From positions 237,630 to 301,629 of the forward strand of contig NZ_NWUX01000002.1 in the NCBI RefSeq assembly GCF_002374315.1: a DNA stretch of 64,000 nt. The letters are read 5' to 3'. Below, piece after piece: positions 16,320 to 24,758 of this stretch. This DNA is from Vreelandella nigrificans. GTDB taxonomy: Bacteria; Pseudomonadota; Gammaproteobacteria; Pseudomonadales; Halomonadaceae. The translations under genes and the position numbers were made by a program. The first letter of the stretch is position 1, and each line of letters begins with the position of its first letter. The notes beneath the pieces were generated by a model, which saw only the letters and a list, made by a program, of their open reading frames with translations, had not been told where the DNA came from and searched no databases.

Positions 16320-17534
16320 TTAAATGATGCCTGCCTTTTTTAGCGCTTGGCGCTGTTCGCTGGTAATGCCAAGTTCATCGAGGATCTGCTGAGTGTGTTC
16401 ACCTAGAGAAGGGGGAGCTGTCTGAGCGCTGATGGACTCACCGTTGATGCGGATAGGGTTAGCCACTAAGTCGACATGACCTGCTTGGCTGTGGGGTAGG
16501 GTTTGCTTTAGACCGCGGGCTTTCACATGGGGATCATCAAAGACACGGTCCAGGGTATTAATTGGCCCGCTGGGTACACCGGCGGCTTCAAAGTCTGCCA
16601 GCCATGCATCGGTATTTTGTGTCAATAATACGGCTTCCAACAACGGAACCAGTATTTCTCGGTGTTGCACACGTGCGCCGTTGGTGGCAAACCGTGCGTC
16701 TAACGGCAGGCTTGACTGGTCGATCACGTGGCAGAAACGCTTAAACTGTTCGTCATTGCCGACCGCAACAATCATATGACCATCTGCCGTGGCAAACGCT
16801 TGATAGGGCACAATATTGGGATGCGCATTCCCCAGCCGCTGGGGTACTTGACCGGAAGTTAAGTAGTTGAGCGCTTGGTTTGCCAGTACGCCCACCTGCA
16901 CGTCCATCAGCGACATATCAATATGGCAGCCGATGTCGGTGTCGCGGCGCTGGTAAAGTGCTGCCAGCACTGCATTGGCGGCATAGAGGCCGGTGAAAAT
17001 ATCGGTAAAGGCAACGCCGCTTTTGACGGGGCCACCGCCGAGTTCATGATCAGGCTTGCCGGTCAGGCTCATAATGCCGCCCATTGCCTGAATCATAAAA
17101 TCGTAGCCAGCACGGTGTGCGTAAGGACTTTCCTGGCCAAAGCCAGTGATCGAGCAGTAGATAAGCCGAGGGTTCAGTGCCTTAAGACTAGAATAGTCCA
17201 AGCCGTACTTTTTCAGGCCACCCACCTTGAAGTTCTCAAGTAGCACATCCGAGGTGGCGGCAAGCTGCTTAATCAGCGTTTGGCCTTCAGGCTTGGCCAT
17301 ATCTACCGTGAGCGAGCGCTTGCCGCGGTTGGCACACAAATAATAAGCTGACTCTGAACTGCCAGAGAGCCACGGTGGCCCCCAGTGGCGAGTGTCGTCT
17401 CCACTGATGGGGCGCTCTACCTTGACCACATCAGCCCCCATATCTGCGAGCATCTGTCCGCACCACGGGCCAGCCAGTACGCGTGAAATATCGAGTACTT
17501 TAATGCCTGCCAGTGGCTTGGTTACTATGCTCAT
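16320..17534 (-). CDS. CaiB/BaiF CoA-transferase, probably succinyl-CoA:glutarate CoA-transferase
   Basis: 404-residue class-III CoA-transferase. Visible family motifs are LAGPWCGQMLADMGADVVKVERP at the N terminus, the NRGKRSLTVDM segment, and AGYDFMIQAMGG in the second part, followed by the catalytic Asp in KSGVAFTDIFTG. Transcribed behind glutaryl-CoA dehydrogenase (71 bp gap), as in bacterial glutarate catabolic loci and like human SUGCT. It should convert glutarate and succinyl-CoA to glutaryl-CoA and succinate. The start is ATG 17534 because a GTGAGG site lies immediately upstream; a GTG twelve bases earlier overlaps that site. Confidence 0.85.
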   Translation of the reverse strand: MSIVTKPLAGIKVLDISRVLAGPWCGQMLADMGADVVKVERPISGDDTRHWGPPWLSGSSESAYYLCANRGKRSLTVDMAKPEGQTLIKQLAATSDVLLENFKVGGLKKYGLDYSSLKALNPRLIYCSITGFGQESPYAHRAGYDFMIQAMGGIMSLTGKPDHELGGGPVKSGVAFTDIFTGLYAANAVLAALYQRRDTDIGCHIDMSLMDVQVGVLANQALNYLTSGQVPQRLGNAHPNIVPYQAFATADGHMIVAVGNDEQFKRFCHVIDQSSLPLDARFATNGARVQHREILVPLLEAVLLTQNTDAWLADFEAAGVPSGPINTLDRVFDDPHVKARGLKQTLPHSQAGHVDLVANPIRINGESISAQTAPPSLGEHTQQILDELGITSEQRQALKKAGII

Positions 17535-17605
17535 CAACGGCCTCACTCGATCAGTCTTGAAATAGGTAGATTCAACGCTTGGTGGCTAGGGGCTTAGCAG
17601 GCCGC

Positions 17606-18784
17606 TTAAAAGAACGCTTGAATGCCAGTTTGGGCACGGCCAAGAATCAATGCATGCACGTCGTGGGTGCCTTCATAGGTATTTACTGACTCAAGGTTAA
17701 CCATATGACGGATCACGCCGTACTCGTCGGAGACACCGTTTCCACCGTGCATATCCCTGGCAACACGCGCAATATCCAGCGCTTTGCCACAGTTATTGCG
17801 CTTTATCAGCGAGATCATTTCAGGAGCCCAGTTACCGCTATCCATCAGGCGGCCCACTTGCAGGGCGGCTTGTAGACCCAGGGTTATTTCAGTTTGCATA
17901 TCAGCGAGTTTTTTCTGGATCAGTTGGTTAGCTGCCAGCGGGCGGCCAAACTGCTTACGGTCCAGCGTATATTGGCGGGCCGCGTGCCAGCAGAACTCTG
18001 CAGTGCCCATGACACCCCAGGCGATACCATAGCGGGCTTTGTTTAAACAGCCGAAGGGGCCTTTTAAACCGCTCACGTTGGGTAGCAGGTTCTCTTCAGG
18101 TACGTAGGCGTTGTCGAGTACGATTTCACCGGTGATAGAGGCGCGGAGCGACACCTTGCCCTCAATCTTCGGCGTGGTGAAACCTTCGGTTCCGCGTTCA
18201 ACAATAAAGCCCTTGATCTGGTTGCCGTGGGCAGCAGACTTGGCCCATACCACTGCGATATCGGCAATTGGGCTATTAGTGATCCACATTTTTGCGCCGG
18301 TTAACCGGTAGCCGCCATCGACTTTCTCTGCCCGAGTAATCATTGAACCGGGATCAGAACCGTGATCCGGCTCGGTTAAGCCAAAGCAACCGACCATTTC
18401 ACCACTGGCAAGCTTAGGCAAATATTTATGCTTCTGCTCTTCTGAGCCATAGGCCTCAATGGGGTACATAACCAGGGAGGATTGCACACTCATCGCTGAG
18501 CGGTAGCCGGAGTCTACCCGCTCGACTTCCCGAGCGATCAAGCCATAGGCCACATGGTTGACTCCCGAACCGCCATACTCGGGTGCAACAGTAGCTCCAA
18601 GTAGGCCTAGCTCCCCCATCTCACTCATAATCTGGCGGTCAAAGCGCTCTTCACGGAAGGCGCTAAGCACACGAGGCTGCAAGTTTTCCTGGCAGTAGTC
18701 GTGAGCAGCGTCGCGAATTTGGCGCTCTTCGTCAGTTAGCTGATGTTCTAGCAGCAGTGGGTCGTCCCAGTTAAAGCGTGTCAT
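17606..18784 (-). CDS. gcdH: Glutaryl-CoA dehydrogenase
   Basis: 392-residue acyl-CoA dehydrogenase. The glutaryl-specific branch is indicated by the [17 protein letters not shown] flavin segment, a catalytic Glu in [10 protein letters not shown] near the C terminus, and [15 protein letters not shown]. The enzyme oxidises and decarboxylates glutaryl-CoA to crotonyl-CoA, passing electrons to ETF. Length and motif spacing match GcdH. A GGAG lies ahead of the ATG. It is the first of the minus-strand catabolic genes after the GntR regulator, followed by the CoA-transferase and then the aminotransferase. Confidence 0.94.
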   Translation of the reverse strand: MTRFNWDDPLLLEHQLTDEERQIRDAAHDYCQENLQPRVLSAFREERFDRQIMSEMGELGLLGATVAPEYGGSGVNHVAYGLIAREVERVDSGYRSAMSVQSSLVMYPIEAYGSEEQKHKYLPKLASGEMVGCFGLTEPDHGSDPGSMITRAEKVDGGYRLTGAKMWITNSPIADIAVVWAKSAAHGNQIKGFIVERGTEGFTTPKIEGKVSLRASITGEIVLDNAYVPEENLLPNVSGLKGPFGCLNKARYGIAWGVMGTAEFCWHAARQYTLDRKQFGRPLAANQLIQKKLADMQTEITLGLQAALQVGRLMDSGNWAPEMISLIKRNNCGKALDIARVARDMHGGNGVSDEYGVIRHMVNLESVNTYEGTHDVHALILGRAQTGIQAFF

Positions 18785-18914
18785 GGCATGAACTCCTTGG
18801 TTCGCTCTTAAAGACGCCCACAGCGTCTGCGGCGATAAATGAGCAGGGTGGCGTTGCTTAAACCAATGTATCGTCGTTTTTTTAAAATATCTACATTTTT
18901 TTGGAACGAAGAAT

Positions 18915-19604
18915 TTAGTTGATACCTCTTGCTGTTAAAACACGGGTAATAATCGGCACTGGGGTCATCAGGTGATCACGCATTAAGTTAGCCGCTTGGG
19001 CGGTGTCCCTTGCCAAAATGACTTCAACTAATGCCGCATGTTCTTGGCGCTTGATATCTAAAGCTTGGGGGGACATCACTGTTTCTTGTAGCCAAAGGTG
19101 GCGGTAACGCTCTACTTGGTCAAATAGCGTGTCACGCATTTGTAGTAAATGTGGGGAGTTACAACCGCTGGCAATGGCTGTATGAAACGCCTTATGGCGC
19201 AGGTCCCAACCATCAAGAAGCTCATCAGGAGAGCTAATGTCGGTCACTTTCGCAAGGCGGTGTGCGGTAGCTAGCACATTGGCTTCCCAGTCGTCGTCGC
19301 CACGCTCAATGGCCAAGCGCAAGATTAGCCCTTCCAGCTGAGCTCGGGCGTCGTAAATATCGTTGAGCTCGGCAAGCGACATGGGCGCAACGCGGTAGCC
19401 TCGCTGGCTAATAGCTACCACCAAGCGGTCGGCGACTAATTGCGAAAGTGCTTCCCGAAGTGGGCCGGTACTAACGCCGTAATACTCCTTGAGGCGGCTC
19501 ATTAATAGTTTTTCTGCAGGCGCATAGCGGCCGCGAATAATGTCGTGCTTCAGCTCGCGGTAGGCACTGACAGCGAGATTTTGGCGCGGCTCATCGTGCT
19601 CCAT
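18915..19604 (-). CDS. GntR-family (FCD) regulator of glutarate genes
   Basis: 229 residues. The N-terminal winged helix ([20 protein letters not shown], then the recognition part [13 protein letters not shown]) is followed by an all-helical FCD sensor domain with metal-ligand candidates in [15 protein letters not shown] and RDHLM. It resembles CsiR/GlaR and GcdR-like regulators of 2-hydroxyglutarate and glutarate metabolism. AAGGAG lies seven bases before the ATG. It is divergent from lhgO and upstream of gcdH, so it probably represses both directions from the AT-rich intergenic region. Confidence 0.85.
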   Translation of the reverse strand: MEHDEPRQNLAVSAYRELKHDIIRGRYAPAEKLLMSRLKEYYGVSTGPLREALSQLVADRLVVAISQRGYRVAPMSLAELNDIYDARAQLEGLILRLAIERGDDDWEANVLATAHRLAKVTDISSPDELLDGWDLRHKAFHTAIASGCNSPHLLQMRDTLFDQVERYRHLWLQETVMSPQALDIKRQEHAALVEVILARDTAQAANLMRDHLMTPVPIITRVLTARGIN

Positions 19605-19667
19605 AGTGTCTCCTTAAGACCAAAGTCGGGTGATGGCGATCCACGTTCATTAAAGGCTATTATCAGT

Positions 19668-19682
19668 AAATTTTGAAAATTT
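19668..19682. promoter_or_regulatory. Candidate operator in the GntR-lhgO divergent region
   Basis: AAATTTTGAAAATTT is a perfect 7+7 inverted repeat around one base, in the gap between the GntR gene and lhgO, about 20 bp before the lhgO start. FCD-type GntR proteins bind short palindromes, so it is a candidate site. AT-rich palindromes also arise by chance. Confidence 0.35.
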
Positions 19683-19701
19683 GGCACAGGTAACAATATT
19701 T

Positions 19702-20898
19702 ATGTGGGATTTCATCATTATTGGTGGTGGCATTCTAGGCATGTCTACGGCGATGCAGCTAAAGCAGGCCTACCCAGATAAGCGCATGTTAGTGGTCGAA
19801 AAAGAGTCTGGCCCTGCTCAGCATCAGACTGGCCATAATAGCGGCGTTATTCATGCAGGAGTGTATTACACACCGGGAAGCCTAAAGGCCAAATTTTGCC
19901 TGGAAGGCAATCGTGCGACACGAGAGTTTTGTGACCAGCACAATGTGAGCTATGACATCTGCGGTAAATTACTGGTCGCGACTAATTCGCTTGAAAAACA
20001 GCGTATGGAAGCGCTGTGGGAACGAACTGCCGCTAATGGCCTGGAGCGAGAGTGGTTAGAAGCTGGTGAGCTAAAAGAGCGTGAGCCTAATATTACTGGG
20101 GTGGCAGGCATCTTGGTACCGTCCAGTGGCATTGTGAATTATGCCGAGGTGACCCGCGCCATGGCTGCTGAATTTGAGCGTTTAGGTGGCGAAATCAGCT
20201 ACGGTAGCTGCGTCACCGGGCTTGAAGAGCGCACTGAAGAAGTGGTGGTGGACACCAGTAATGGAAGCTTTGTCAGCCGCTATTTGGTGTCTTGCTCGGG
20301 GTTAATGGCCGACCGTGTGATTCGTATGCTGGGTAAAGAGCCAGGCTTTACTATTTGCCCGTTCCGAGGTGAGTATTACCTGCTACCTGAGCGTCTCAAC
20401 CAGATTGTTAATCACCTGATTTATCCGATTCCTGACCCCAATATGCCATTTTTAGGCGTACACCTGACGCGTATGATTGATGGCACAGTGACTGTTGGGC
20501 CGAACGCCGTTCTGGCGCTAAAGCGTGAAGGCTACCGTAAGCAGGATATGTCGCTTGGTGATATGCGTCAGATGTTCACCCATACGGGTGTCTTAAAAGT
20601 GTTGGGCAAGCACCTTAAGCCCGGGCTATTTGAGATGAAAAACTCGCTTTACAAGCGAGGCTACTTGGAACTAGTGCGCAAATACTGTCCTAGCCTGAAA
20701 GCAGAAGATCTAACTCCTTATCCTGCGGGGGTTCGTGCCCAAGCGGTCTCTAATGATGGAAAGTTGGTGGATGATTTTCTATTTGTGAATACAAAGCGGA
20801 CGGTAAACGTAGGCAACGCGCCGTCTCCTGCGGCAACCTCAGCGATCCCCATTGGCGCGCATATAGTGGAGCAAGTAAAAGCTCAGCTTAGCTGGTAG
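19702..20898 (+). CDS. lhgO: L-2-hydroxyglutarate oxidase/dehydrogenase
   Basis: 398-residue DAO-fold flavoprotein. FAD-binding IIIGGGILGMSTAMQL opens the protein, then HQTGHNSGVIHAGVYY, a signature of LhgO/L2HGDH, then CPFRGEYYLL and a C-terminal GNAPSPAAT loop. It oxidises L-2-hydroxyglutarate to 2-oxoglutarate and donates electrons to the membrane quinone pool. ATG 19702 is chosen over the TTG at 19681 because the FAD strand then begins at residue 3, as in the family. In other bacteria lhgO follows the glutarate hydroxylase csiD/glaH; none is present here, so it may act with the CoA-linked route or as metabolite repair. Confidence 0.9.
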   Translation: MWDFIIIGGGILGMSTAMQLKQAYPDKRMLVVEKESGPAQHQTGHNSGVIHAGVYYTPGSLKAKFCLEGNRATREFCDQHNVSYDICGKLLVATNSLEKQRMEALWERTAANGLEREWLEAGELKEREPNITGVAGILVPSSGIVNYAEVTRAMAAEFERLGGEISYGSCVTGLEERTEEVVVDTSNGSFVSRYLVSCSGLMADRVIRMLGKEPGFTICPFRGEYYLLPERLNQIVNHLIYPIPDPNMPFLGVHLTRMIDGTVTVGPNAVLALKREGYRKQDMSLGDMRQMFTHTGVLKVLGKHLKPGLFEMKNSLYKRGYLELVRKYCPSLKAEDLTPYPAGVRAQAVSNDGKLVDDFLFVNTKRTVNVGNAPSPAATSAIPIGAHIVEQVKAQLSW

Positions 20899-21041
20899 TG
20901 TTGCGATTAGCATCCAACGCGCAAGCCGTGCTAACTTCTCACCACCGCTTCCGCCTGCTGTATGGCAGCGAGAAGCAGGGGCTTCACACCTCCTCAATAT
21001 CAACCATACCTATAAGTCCAATTAGGACGGAGGAAACGCTC

Positions 21042-22001
21042 ATGCGAATTCTAAAATATGCAGTGGCAACATCTATGTTAGCAGTGGCACTTCCTGCCAG
21101 TGCGCAGCAGCTTTCTATCGCAACCGGCGGTACCGGTGGCGTTTACTATCCGATTGGCGGTGGTTTTGCCGAGATGATCAACAACCATATTGAAGGTGCT
21201 CAGGCGACAGCAGAGGTAACCGGTGCTTCGGTTGAAAATATGGGGTTGATAATGCGCGGCGACGCGGACCTTGCCCTCGTGCTGGCGGATACGGCTTACC
21301 AAGCATTCACCGGTACCGGTGATTTTGAGAGCCGCCAAATTGAAAACACTCGTGCATTGGCTTCTGTATACCCAAATGCGGTGCAGCTGGTCACGCTAGC
21401 GGACTCCGATATTCAGAGCATTGCTGACCTTGCCGGTAAGCGCGTTTCCGTGGGTGCACCGGGCAGTGGCACCGAGCTTAATGCCCGTGCATTGCTTGAG
21501 GCTAACGGCGTTAGCTACAGTGATTTTACCCCTCAGCGCCTTAACTTCAACGAAACTGCTGATGCTATTCGAGACGGCGATATCGATGCTGGCTTCTGGA
21601 GTGTTGGGCCGCCCACTAGCTCTATTCTTAACTTGGCAGCAACCCGCAATATTCGTTTGATTGGTTTCTCAGACGAAGAGATTGCTAATGCCCAAGAAGC
21701 CGAAGCAGTATTCGCCCCTTACGAGCTTGCGGCGGGCATGTACGACGGTATGGACGAAGCCGTTCAAACCATTGGTATTCCCAATGTGCTCGTCGTGAAT
21801 GCGGATATGGACGAAGAGCTAGCCTACCAACTGACTCAACTGTTGTTTGAAAATATTGATGAGCTGATCGCCGTGCACCCAGCTGCGAACGACACCACGG
21901 TTGAATTCACCATGAACTCAACGCCGGTTCCGCTACACCCTGGCGCAATCCGCTACTTTGAAGAAGTAGGCGCTGACATCCCGGATCGTCTTCAGCCTTA
22001 A
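21042..22001 (+). CDS. TAXI-family TRAP transporter solute-binding protein
   Basis: 319 residues. A clear signal peptide (MRILKYAVATSMLAVALPASAQQ) leads into LSIATGGTGGVYYPIGGG, the hallmark of TAXI/immunogenic-protein-like TRAP receptors. Later motifs KRVSVGAPGSGTELNARAL and AGFWSVGPPTSS agree. The start ATG 21042 follows a strong GGAGG; the frame is open further upstream without one. Periplasmic. It is followed by a DUF1850 protein and a fused TRAP permease, the usual TAXI-TRAP set. The ligand is unknown; dicarboxylates or glutamate-type compounds are plausible given the glutarate genes upstream. Confidence 0.9.
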   Translation: MRILKYAVATSMLAVALPASAQQLSIATGGTGGVYYPIGGGFAEMINNHIEGAQATAEVTGASVENMGLIMRGDADLALVLADTAYQAFTGTGDFESRQIENTRALASVYPNAVQLVTLADSDIQSIADLAGKRVSVGAPGSGTELNARALLEANGVSYSDFTPQRLNFNETADAIRDGDIDAGFWSVGPPTSSILNLAATRNIRLIGFSDEEIANAQEAEAVFAPYELAAGMYDGMDEAVQTIGIPNVLVVNADMDEELAYQLTQLLFENIDELIAVHPAANDTTVEFTMNSTPVPLHPGAIRYFEEVGADIPDRLQP

Positions 22002-22025
22002 TTGAAATATGAAGGGCTGTTCGCC

Positions 22026-22541
22026 ATGCGGCGTCAAGCACAGCGGCTGATAATGCTCTTCTTAGTAGGTTTACCGTTCGCCGAAGCGGGGAGTTCCCTC
22101 GCTTCGGCGTTTGTGCCTGCGCGGCTAGTGGTAATGACGCAACAAGGTGAAGCATTGCTAGATGTACCTGCTCCCGTAGAAGCGCGTTGGTGCATCCAGT
22201 GGAACCATTCAGTAGAAAAATTTACGGTGCTGGATTGCTACCGTAATGTGGCGGGAGTAATGCAGTTAGAACGTAGCCATCAACCCGATTTTGCCGCAGG
22301 TCTTGGGCATGTGGTAGGCAGAGGAGAGCAAGTCTCCGATGGCCAAGGTGGGTACTGGATTAATGCCATTAATGAACCCGTGGCGAATAATCGCTACGTG
22401 TTGAGAGTCGGTTCACTAGCGGTTAATCACCAAGTGGTGTGGCCTGATGGCGAGCATCCTTCGGTGAGCTTAAGTGAACACGCGTCGGGGCAACGCGTGA
22501 CTATTCAGCTGATACAGTCTCACGTTGCCCCACGTGAATAA
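22026..22541 (+). CDS. DUF1850 protein of a TAXI-TRAP operon
   Basis: 171 residues with an N-terminal hydrophobic export segment (LIMLFLVGLPFAEAG). The body has WCIQWNHSVEKFTVLDCYRN, the conserved core of DUF1850 proteins, which are regularly encoded between TAXI receptors and TRAP permeases. Two conserved cysteines in this segment could form a disulfide in the periplasm. Start ATG 22026 has GAAGGG upstream. The molecular role is not established; an accessory of the transporter is inferred from consistent co-occurrence. Confidence 0.8.
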   Translation: MRRQAQRLIMLFLVGLPFAEAGSSLASAFVPARLVVMTQQGEALLDVPAPVEARWCIQWNHSVEKFTVLDCYRNVAGVMQLERSHQPDFAAGLGHVVGRGEQVSDGQGGYWINAINEPVANNRYVLRVGSLAVNHQVVWPDGEHPSVSLSEHASGQRVTIQLIQSHVAPRE

Positions 22542-22574
22542 AAATATAAGCTAGCTAACGCTTCCGAGGACTTC

Positions 22575-24593
22575 ATGAGCGAATCCACTCCACCGCCGGT
22601 TTTAATGCCAGGCGGTAATGCGATTCAACCCCGCATGGTGCTGTGGTGTATTACCATCGTGGCGGTGGGTCTTTCCCTGTTTCAGCTTTACTCTGCTGGC
22701 ATTCAGCCGCTGGGGCTGTTTTATCAGCGCAGTATTCACCTAGCGCTGATCATGCTGCTGGCATTTCTTATGTTTCCTGCCTTTGGGCCTAACCGTAAAC
22801 GCGGTGTGCTTGGCTGGGGGATAGACTGTCTATTTTTAGCCGGCGCGCTGATTACGGGTGGCTATTTGGTGCTTAACCTGGACGCGATTTTTAGTCGTGC
22901 TGGGTTTTGGAGTGAAACCGATATTTTAGTGGCCTGTATCGCTACGGTGACTGTTTTAGAGGCTAGTCGCCGTGCGGTGGGGTTTGGTATGACTGTTATT
23001 GGTCTACTTGCCATCATTTACGCCTTTGCTGGTCCACGGGGTGAGCTACCTTGGCTTGGTGAGTGGATGCCAGGTATTTTGGCACATCGTGGCTACTCAC
23101 TTGACCGTGTAGCAGGCCAGCTCTATCTCGGTCAGGAAGGTATTTTCGGCCTGCCCTTGGGCGTTGCAGCAACCTATATCTTTATCTTTGTACTGTTTGG
23201 CGCCTTTTTGGAAAGTACTGGCGCGGGTAAATTCTTTATTGATATGGCGTATGCCGCTACCGGCCGTCAGCGTGGTGGCCCCGCAAAGGCAGCCGTACTG
23301 GCCTCTGCAGGGATGGGATCCATTTCAGGTAGTGCCATTGCCAACGTAGTGACTACTGGCGCTTTTACCATTCCGTTAATGAAAAAACTGGGCTACAAGC
23401 CTAAGCAGGCGGGGGGGATTGAAGCGGCAGCATCGACGGGTGGGCAGATAATGCCGCCGCTAATGGGCGCTGGGGCATTCTTAATTGCCGAGTACACCAA
23501 CACGCCTTACCTGGAAATCGTCAAAATCAGTATTTTGCCAGCGATTATGTACTTTGCGACGGTTTACTTATTTGTGCATATCATCGCTTTAAAGCAGGGT
23601 ATGCAGGGCATGCCCAAAAGCGAACTGCCGCAAATGCGTCAGGTAATGAAAGATGGCTGGCACTTCTTACTGCCACTTGCGGTGCTGGTGTGGCTACTCG
23701 TCATGAATATGTCGCCAATGCGAGTAGGTTACTACGCAGTCGTTACCATGGTGGTGGTGGCGGTGCTTCGCTACGCTTTGTGGTACTTTTTTGTTGCCCC
23801 TAAGCAAGGCCAACCGGTAACACTTGAACGCACTAAAGGGGTGGTTTGGGCTGGGCTTGTCAAGCTAGTAGAAGGCTTGGAGCTGGGCGCGCGTAATGCG
23901 GTCGCGGTGTCGATGGCGTGTGCGGTGGCCGGTATTATCGTTGGGGTGGTTGGGCTTACTGGGCTTGGCCTTAAATTCTCCTCTATGATGCTGGCTTTCT
24001 CAGGCGGTAACTTGGTGCTGGCGTTAGTGATGGTGTTATTGGCAAGCTTAATCCTAGGGATGGGCCTGCCGGTCACCGCTAGCTACATTGTATTGATCGT
24101 GCTGGTTGGTCCCGCACTTACTGCTGAGTTTGGTGTTCCGCTGTTGATTGCTCACTTAGTGGTGTTCTGGTACTCCCAGGACTCTAATGTGACGCCGCCG
24201 ATAGCCCTGGCAGGGTTTGCTGGGGCAGCCATTGCAGGTAGCAAGCCAATGGAAACCGGCTTCCAGGCGTGGAAGTTTGCCAAAGGCCTCTACTTAATCC
24301 CGCTGTTCATGGTATTCAACCCGGAAATTATTGTGGGTGGCCCAGTGCCTGTAGTGATCTGGAATGCGGTCATCGCGATTCTCGCGTTGTGTGCCTTTGC
24401 CGCAGCGTTGGAAGGGTATCTCTTTACCAAAATGTCGCTGCTGCCTCGTTTGGCGATTGGTGCTGCTATCTTTGGCGTGTTCTACCCAAGCTTGCTTACC
24501 GAAGCTGCAGGGGTGGTCGTTATGGCCGTGGCAATTGGTGCCAACTGGATGGCTAGCAAACGTGAGGTACCGTCGACACCTATGACGAGTTAA
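22575..24593 (+). CDS. TRAP transporter fused permease (4TM/12TM)
   Basis: 672-residue polytopic inner-membrane protein in which the small DctQ-like part (about residues 20-160) is fused to the large DctM-like part. The M part has GSISGSAIANVVTTGAFTIP, AASTGGQIMPPLMGAGAF, LGMGLPVTASYI and WYSQDSNVTPPIALAGFAGAAIAG, all standard for fused TAXI-TRAP permeases. Uptake is driven by a sodium or proton gradient, sodium being likely in a halophile. Third gene of the TAXI-DUF1850-permease operon, ending 73 bp before a strong terminator. Confidence 0.93.
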   Translation: MSESTPPPVLMPGGNAIQPRMVLWCITIVAVGLSLFQLYSAGIQPLGLFYQRSIHLALIMLLAFLMFPAFGPNRKRGVLGWGIDCLFLAGALITGGYLVLNLDAIFSRAGFWSETDILVACIATVTVLEASRRAVGFGMTVIGLLAIIYAFAGPRGELPWLGEWMPGILAHRGYSLDRVAGQLYLGQEGIFGLPLGVAATYIFIFVLFGAFLESTGAGKFFIDMAYAATGRQRGGPAKAAVLASAGMGSISGSAIANVVTTGAFTIPLMKKLGYKPKQAGGIEAAASTGGQIMPPLMGAGAFLIAEYTNTPYLEIVKISILPAIMYFATVYLFVHIIALKQGMQGMPKSELPQMRQVMKDGWHFLLPLAVLVWLLVMNMSPMRVGYYAVVTMVVVAVLRYALWYFFVAPKQGQPVTLERTKGVVWAGLVKLVEGLELGARNAVAVSMACAVAGIIVGVVGLTGLGLKFSSMMLAFSGGNLVLALVMVLLASLILGMGLPVTASYIVLIVLVGPALTAEFGVPLLIAHLVVFWYSQDSNVTPPIALAGFAGAAIAGSKPMETGFQAWKFAKGLYLIPLFMVFNPEIIVGGPVPVVIWNAVIAILALCAFAAALEGYLFTKMSLLPRLAIGAAIFGVFYPSLLTEAAGVVVMAVAIGANWMASKREVPSTPMTS

Positions 24594-24665
24594 GAGGCTC
24601 GACTAATGTATGTAGGCTGAATACAAAACAGTTAGGTGCGTTGATATCACAGTATGTTGGCGTAA

Positions 24666-24699
24666 AAAAGCCCGGAAACCGTTAGGTTTCCGGGCTTTT
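24666..24699. terminator. Terminator after the TRAP operon
   Basis: AAAGCCCGGAAACC, loop GTTA, GGTTTCCGGGCTTTT: a perfect stem of about 14 bp with T-runs in both orientations, between the TRAP operon and the convergent PBP1A gene. Confidence 0.88.
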
Positions 24700-24758
24700 A
24701 CTTGCTACGTGGGTATTACTTAAAGCTCAGTTTTAGAAGGCTGTTTTAGAAGATTGTT

